A stretch of DNA of 64,000 nt from Nitrospirales bacterium (GTDB taxonomy: Bacteria; Nitrospirota; Nitrospiria; Nitrospirales; UBA8639). Both the position numbers and the translations under genes were made by a program. The stretch's first letter is position 1, and each line of letters begins with the position of its first letter. The stretch spans positions 83,019 to 147,018 of the forward strand of contig JAAXIB010000088.1 in NCBI GenBank assembly GCA_012270585.1. Direction: 5' to 3'. This document shows positions 61,428 to 64,000 of the stretch, one piece after another. Under the pieces are notes generated by a model. The model was given only the letters and a program-made list of their open reading frames with translations. It did not search any database and was not told where the DNA came from.

Positions 61428-61587
61428 GTTTACTCCCTCCCGAATTATGGTCCGCACGCTTTCCCCTTTCCCGGGCCGGGCGAGACTATATCATAATTAT
61501 TACGTAGAGGCGACCAGAACGGCGAAACCCTATGCCCCGCGCGAGGCAGCGGAGGCGGTACCCTACATGGACTCGCAGGGAACCCTC

Positions 61588-62727
61588 TCAATACACACCG
61601 GGAAAAATCCGGTACTTCACTCGTGCCTGATACTCTGCCCACTTTTCGGCGCCGTATTTCTCGGCACAAAACTGGTCGTCAAAGCGTTGACGGAAGGTGA
61701 ACAGCAAGACGATGAAGACAAAGTAGGTCCAAGCCCAGGGATTCGTGAAGTAGCCGAAGACCAGGGCAATCGACAGGGCAAGAAATCCCTCGCCCAGGTA
61801 GTTGAAGTGACGGGCGATACCCCAGAGACCACTACACAGGATCTTGCGGTCACCGGCCTCGATGTACTCAGGCTCGATGAGCCCGAGAAACTTGCGGTCG
61901 GGCCATCGCTTGAACGTGTATTTCTGCATGTTGGCACCACGCGAGATGCCCCACCCGAACAGGAACAGCGCCGCGGTTCCGATCAGCCAAACATTCGTCC
62001 AGGCCGGCGAGAATCCGGGGTCCGGGTACACGGCCATGCCCCACAACGGGAGAATAAACAACCACCCGTAGACCACCAGACCACCCCAGAACAACTTGAA
62101 GCCGATACCCTCATGCAGCAGATCGTAGGTATAGAGCTGGACACGCTCAAAGACGAAGTAGTCCAATATGTAGAACGTGAAGAACGCCGCATACAGGAAC
62201 ACGCCCGGATTGGAGTCCTCGCCGAAACGATCGTAGTGGTACACGGCCCCGGACAGGGCGTTGAGCGACAACATCGCCCCACCGACGACGTAGAAATACA
62301 TCTTGACGTCGAAACGCTCATTGAAGAACGACAACTCCCGGGCCCGCCCATCCCACAGCGCCAAAAGCGGATTCTTTATCGTGCCTTGCGGCTGGCTGTA
62401 CACCGCAATGATGGCAAAGATCGTGGTAAAGACCGTTCCGCCGACCACCGCATAGACCGAGGACCGGTAGAACCAATCACGCGGCATCCCGGTGAGCTCG
62501 AAAGCCCATACCACCAGCGCGAGTGAGAACACCAGCAGACCGTTCAGACGATAGTTGCGGGGCGCATCGGTTTCCGGATTGATGACATATCCGGGAACCC
62601 GGCTTGCGGGCAATATGATCTGCGCCAGGAAGAATGCGGCAAAGATCACCAGCGGCATGAAGAAGCCCGCAATCGCTTCCGAGCGGGAAAGCTCGAACAG
62701 ATGGCCGATACCAAGCCACTCAATCAT
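61588..62727 (-). CDS. ERG4/ERG24-type sterol reductase-like membrane protein
   Basis: The 379-residue product has about nine membrane helices and carries the C-terminal signatures of the sterol C14/C24 reductase family: [25 protein letters not shown], and [11 protein letters not shown] followed by [10 protein letters not shown]. In eukaryotes these enzymes reduce sterol double bonds with NADPH. Homologues are scattered in some bacteria, often without known sterol synthesis, so the substrate here is unknown. Its ATG overlaps the upstream lipoprotein stop by 4 bases, with AGGAAGGGG as Shine-Dalgarno. Confidence 0.85.
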   Translation of the reverse strand: MIEWLGIGHLFELSRSEAIAGFFMPLVIFAAFFLAQIILPASRVPGYVINPETDAPRNYRLNGLLVFSLALVVWAFELTGMPRDWFYRSSVYAVVGGTVFTTIFAIIAVYSQPQGTIKNPLLALWDGRARELSFFNERFDVKMYFYVVGGAMLSLNALSGAVYHYDRFGEDSNPGVFLYAAFFTFYILDYFVFERVQLYTYDLLHEGIGFKLFWGGLVVYGWLFILPLWGMAVYPDPGFSPAWTNVWLIGTAALFLFGWGISRGANMQKYTFKRWPDRKFLGLIEPEYIEAGDRKILCSGLWGIARHFNYLGEGFLALSIALVFGYFTNPWAWTYFVFIVLLFTFRQRFDDQFCAEKYGAEKWAEYQARVKYRIFPGVY

Positions 62728-62987
62728 GACCGAATACCCCTTCCTCTCGGCACGGGCGCGTCGCCGGCATCCGACACGACCTCGACCCGGGGTTGGTCAA
62801 ACCGGGGACTCTGAAACCGGTGGGTTTCCCGGCCTTGATTCCTCACCACGAGGTGCACGGCCTGCCCGGCCTGCACGTCAACCCGAGCCGGCGAAAACCG
62901 AAAATCGTCGACGACGATGGTCACTTCCCGGTATTCGGAAGAACAGGCCGCGAGGCCCAGCAGGAGGACTGTCAGGCATTTGACCAC
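62724..62987 (-). CDS. Short cupredoxin-like lipoprotein, apparently lacking its C-terminal half
   Basis: From the GTG at 62987 the 87 residues have a lipoprotein signal ([12 protein letters not shown], lipobox LAAC) and a segment [20 protein letters not shown] that matches the first half of cupredoxin domains. The second half, where the copper ligands Cys, His and Met normally lie, is missing. The frame stops after GRGIRS, just at the start of the sterol-reductase gene. It may be a shortened or degenerate cupredoxin. The start codon is uncertain, since GGGGA abuts it. Confidence 0.6.
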   Translation of the reverse strand: MVKCLTVLLLGLAACSSEYREVTIVVDDFRFSPARVDVQAGQAVHLVVRNQGRETHRFQSPRFDQPRVEVVSDAGDAPVPRGRGIRS

Positions 62988-63063
62988 TCCCCGGCCCCAT
63001 GCTAGAGTCCACCCACGTGACGCAACGCCAAAGCTTCCATTCTTCCGTTCTTTTCCCCGAAGC

Positions 63064-63852
63064 ATGCTCAAACAAGTCCTGACCATCGCCGGTTCCGACT
63101 CGGGTGGCGGCGCCGGGGTCCAGGCAGACCTGAAAGCCATGTCCGCCAACGGCACCTTTGCCATATCGGTGATTACGTCGATCACCGCGCAAAATACCAC
63201 GGGGGTCACGGCCATCCACGATCTCCCCGACTCCATCGTGGAAGCACAGATCGACGCCATTTTCGCCGATTTCGACGTGGCCGCCGTTAAAACCGGGATG
63301 CTGTCCTCTGCTTCACTCGCGTCCCTGGTCGGCCGGAAGTTGCAACAGTACCACGTGCCATGGATTGTCGTCGATCCCGTCATGGTGTCAAAAAGCGGAC
63401 ATGACCTGTTACAGGCCGATGCGGTGGATGCATTGAAACAGGCCCTCCTCCCCCTGGCCTCCGTCATCACGCCCAATATCCATGAAGCCGAACGGTTGAC
63501 CGGCCTGACGATCCGGTCGCTGCCTGAAGCCCGGCACGCGGCGAAGGCGCTTCACCAGCTTGGCTGTCAACACGTCCTGATCAAGGGCGGGCATTTGCTG
63601 GAGTCGCCCGCCACCGATCTGTTGTATGACGGCCGGTTTTTCCGCATGTATAAGGGAGAATGGATCGACACGCCGCATACCCATGGCACGGGCTGCACCT
63701 TTGCCTCGGCCCTGTCCGCTCATCTGGCGTTGGGGAAACCCCTTCCTGATGCGGTGGACGCAGCGAAACAATACGTCACGGCAGCGATACGTCATGGGCT
63801 GGCCATCGGCAAGGGCCGGGGGCCGACCAATCATTTCTATTTTCTCTCCTGA
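63064..63852 (+). CDS. thiD: Hydroxymethylpyrimidine/phosphomethylpyrimidine kinase
   Basis: Phosphorylates HMP and HMP-phosphate in thiamine synthesis. The 262 residues begin [20 protein letters not shown], followed by [19 protein letters not shown] and the ribokinase-family end motif [18 protein letters not shown]. The ATG at 63064 is chosen because the longer upstream reading is not conserved in the family. It is divergent from the lipoprotein gene by 76 bases. No TPP riboswitch was noticed in that short space. Confidence 0.95.
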   Translation: MLKQVLTIAGSDSGGGAGVQADLKAMSANGTFAISVITSITAQNTTGVTAIHDLPDSIVEAQIDAIFADFDVAAVKTGMLSSASLASLVGRKLQQYHVPWIVVDPVMVSKSGHDLLQADAVDALKQALLPLASVITPNIHEAERLTGLTIRSLPEARHAAKALHQLGCQHVLIKGGHLLESPATDLLYDGRFFRMYKGEWIDTPHTHGTGCTFASALSAHLALGKPLPDAVDAAKQYVTAAIRHGLAIGKGRGPTNHFYFLS

Positions 63853-63875
63853 GTTACTTGGGTCTTTTCTTTTGC

Positions 63876-63978
63876 CTTTATCTGTCATTCTCGACATTAG
63901 TAATCGAGAATCCAGTGTCTTTGCTTTTCCTCCGTTTTGCGAAGAGAACAACTCTGGATTCCTGCTTGCGCAGGAATT
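63876..63978. repeat. Long palindromic repeat, copy B (inverted)
   Basis: Near-identical to the reverse complement of 54901-55004: it holds TCATTCTCGACATTAGTAAT with CGAGAATCCAG and ends CTGGATTCCTGCTTGCGCAG. The central part diverges. It lies 24 bases after thiD and could act in its 3' region. The last bases of the window, GTTCAGTCATTCGTTG, recur at 54808-54823. Confidence 0.75.
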
Positions 63979-64000
63979 GTAAATGTTCAGTCATTCGTTG

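Noticed and set aside
61255..62526. 423-codon open frame on the plus strand
   Set aside because: It is antisense to the sterol-reductase-like gene, which has clear membrane helices and family motifs on the minus strand.
54901..63978. The inverted repeats as ends of an integrated element or transposon
   Set aside because: The interval contains housekeeping glyQS and thiD and no integrase or transposase, so it is not an ordinary mobile element.

Overview
The window looks like the chromosome of a GC-rich Gram-negative bacterium, most likely a Nitrospira-like member of the Nitrospirota. The Gram-negative call rests on two TonB-dependent receptors, outer-membrane beta-barrel genes and lipoprotein or signal peptides. 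The lineage call is weaker. It rests on the cinA-thpR-recA block, a Cld-superfamily heme protein, two-subunit glycyl-tRNA synthetase, pyruvate phosphate dikinase and the general gene mix. No rRNA, integrase, transposase, phage gene or CRISPR array was seen.

Layout. 0-4 kb holds dnaK, dnaJ and rsmE. 4-9 kb is a secreted and surface set: a seven-bladed Ycf48-like propeller, a five-domain IPT/TIG protein with three vicinal cysteine pairs, a frameshifted outer-membrane barrel gene, the 3' remnant of another barrel, and a secreted HEAT-like protein. 9-17.5 kb holds alaS-mltG-ridA, cinA-thpR-recA and an intact barrel paralogue. 17.6-25 kb holds a ChdC/HemQ-like heme protein, several unknown genes, a CAU tRNA, a methyltransferase and a proA-like gene whose catalytic cysteine is replaced. 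25-29 kb is the translation block rpsB-tsf-pyrH-frr-alr. 29-31.6 kb holds a Met8/SirC-like gene, a UPF0045 gene, an HNH nuclease and a Rieske ferredoxin.

31.5-45.2 kb is a long cobalamin block, all on the minus strand: cobQ, a riboswitch, btuFCD, a second riboswitch, btuB, cobO, a PduO-type adenosyltransferase, cobU, cobT, cobS, a small cysteine-rich CWC protein, cbiB, cobD and a membrane-anchored unknown. Together these cover corrinoid import, adenosylation, cobyric acid amidation, aminopropanol attachment and lower-ligand assembly. Corrin-ring synthesis genes are absent here. Upstream in the same direction lie an esterase-like gene and a recQ split by an in-frame TGA.

48.7-58.2 kb holds a DUF4160/DUF2442 pair, elbB, ribD, ppdK with a very basic tail, and glyQS with a dispersed repeat inside glyS. 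58.5-63 kb is an unusual trio: a large TonB receptor, an ERG4/ERG24-type sterol-reductase-like membrane protein and a short cupredoxin-like lipoprotein. The window ends with thiD. Intergenic spaces are rich in short palindromic repeats, including four copies of a paired-palindrome element.
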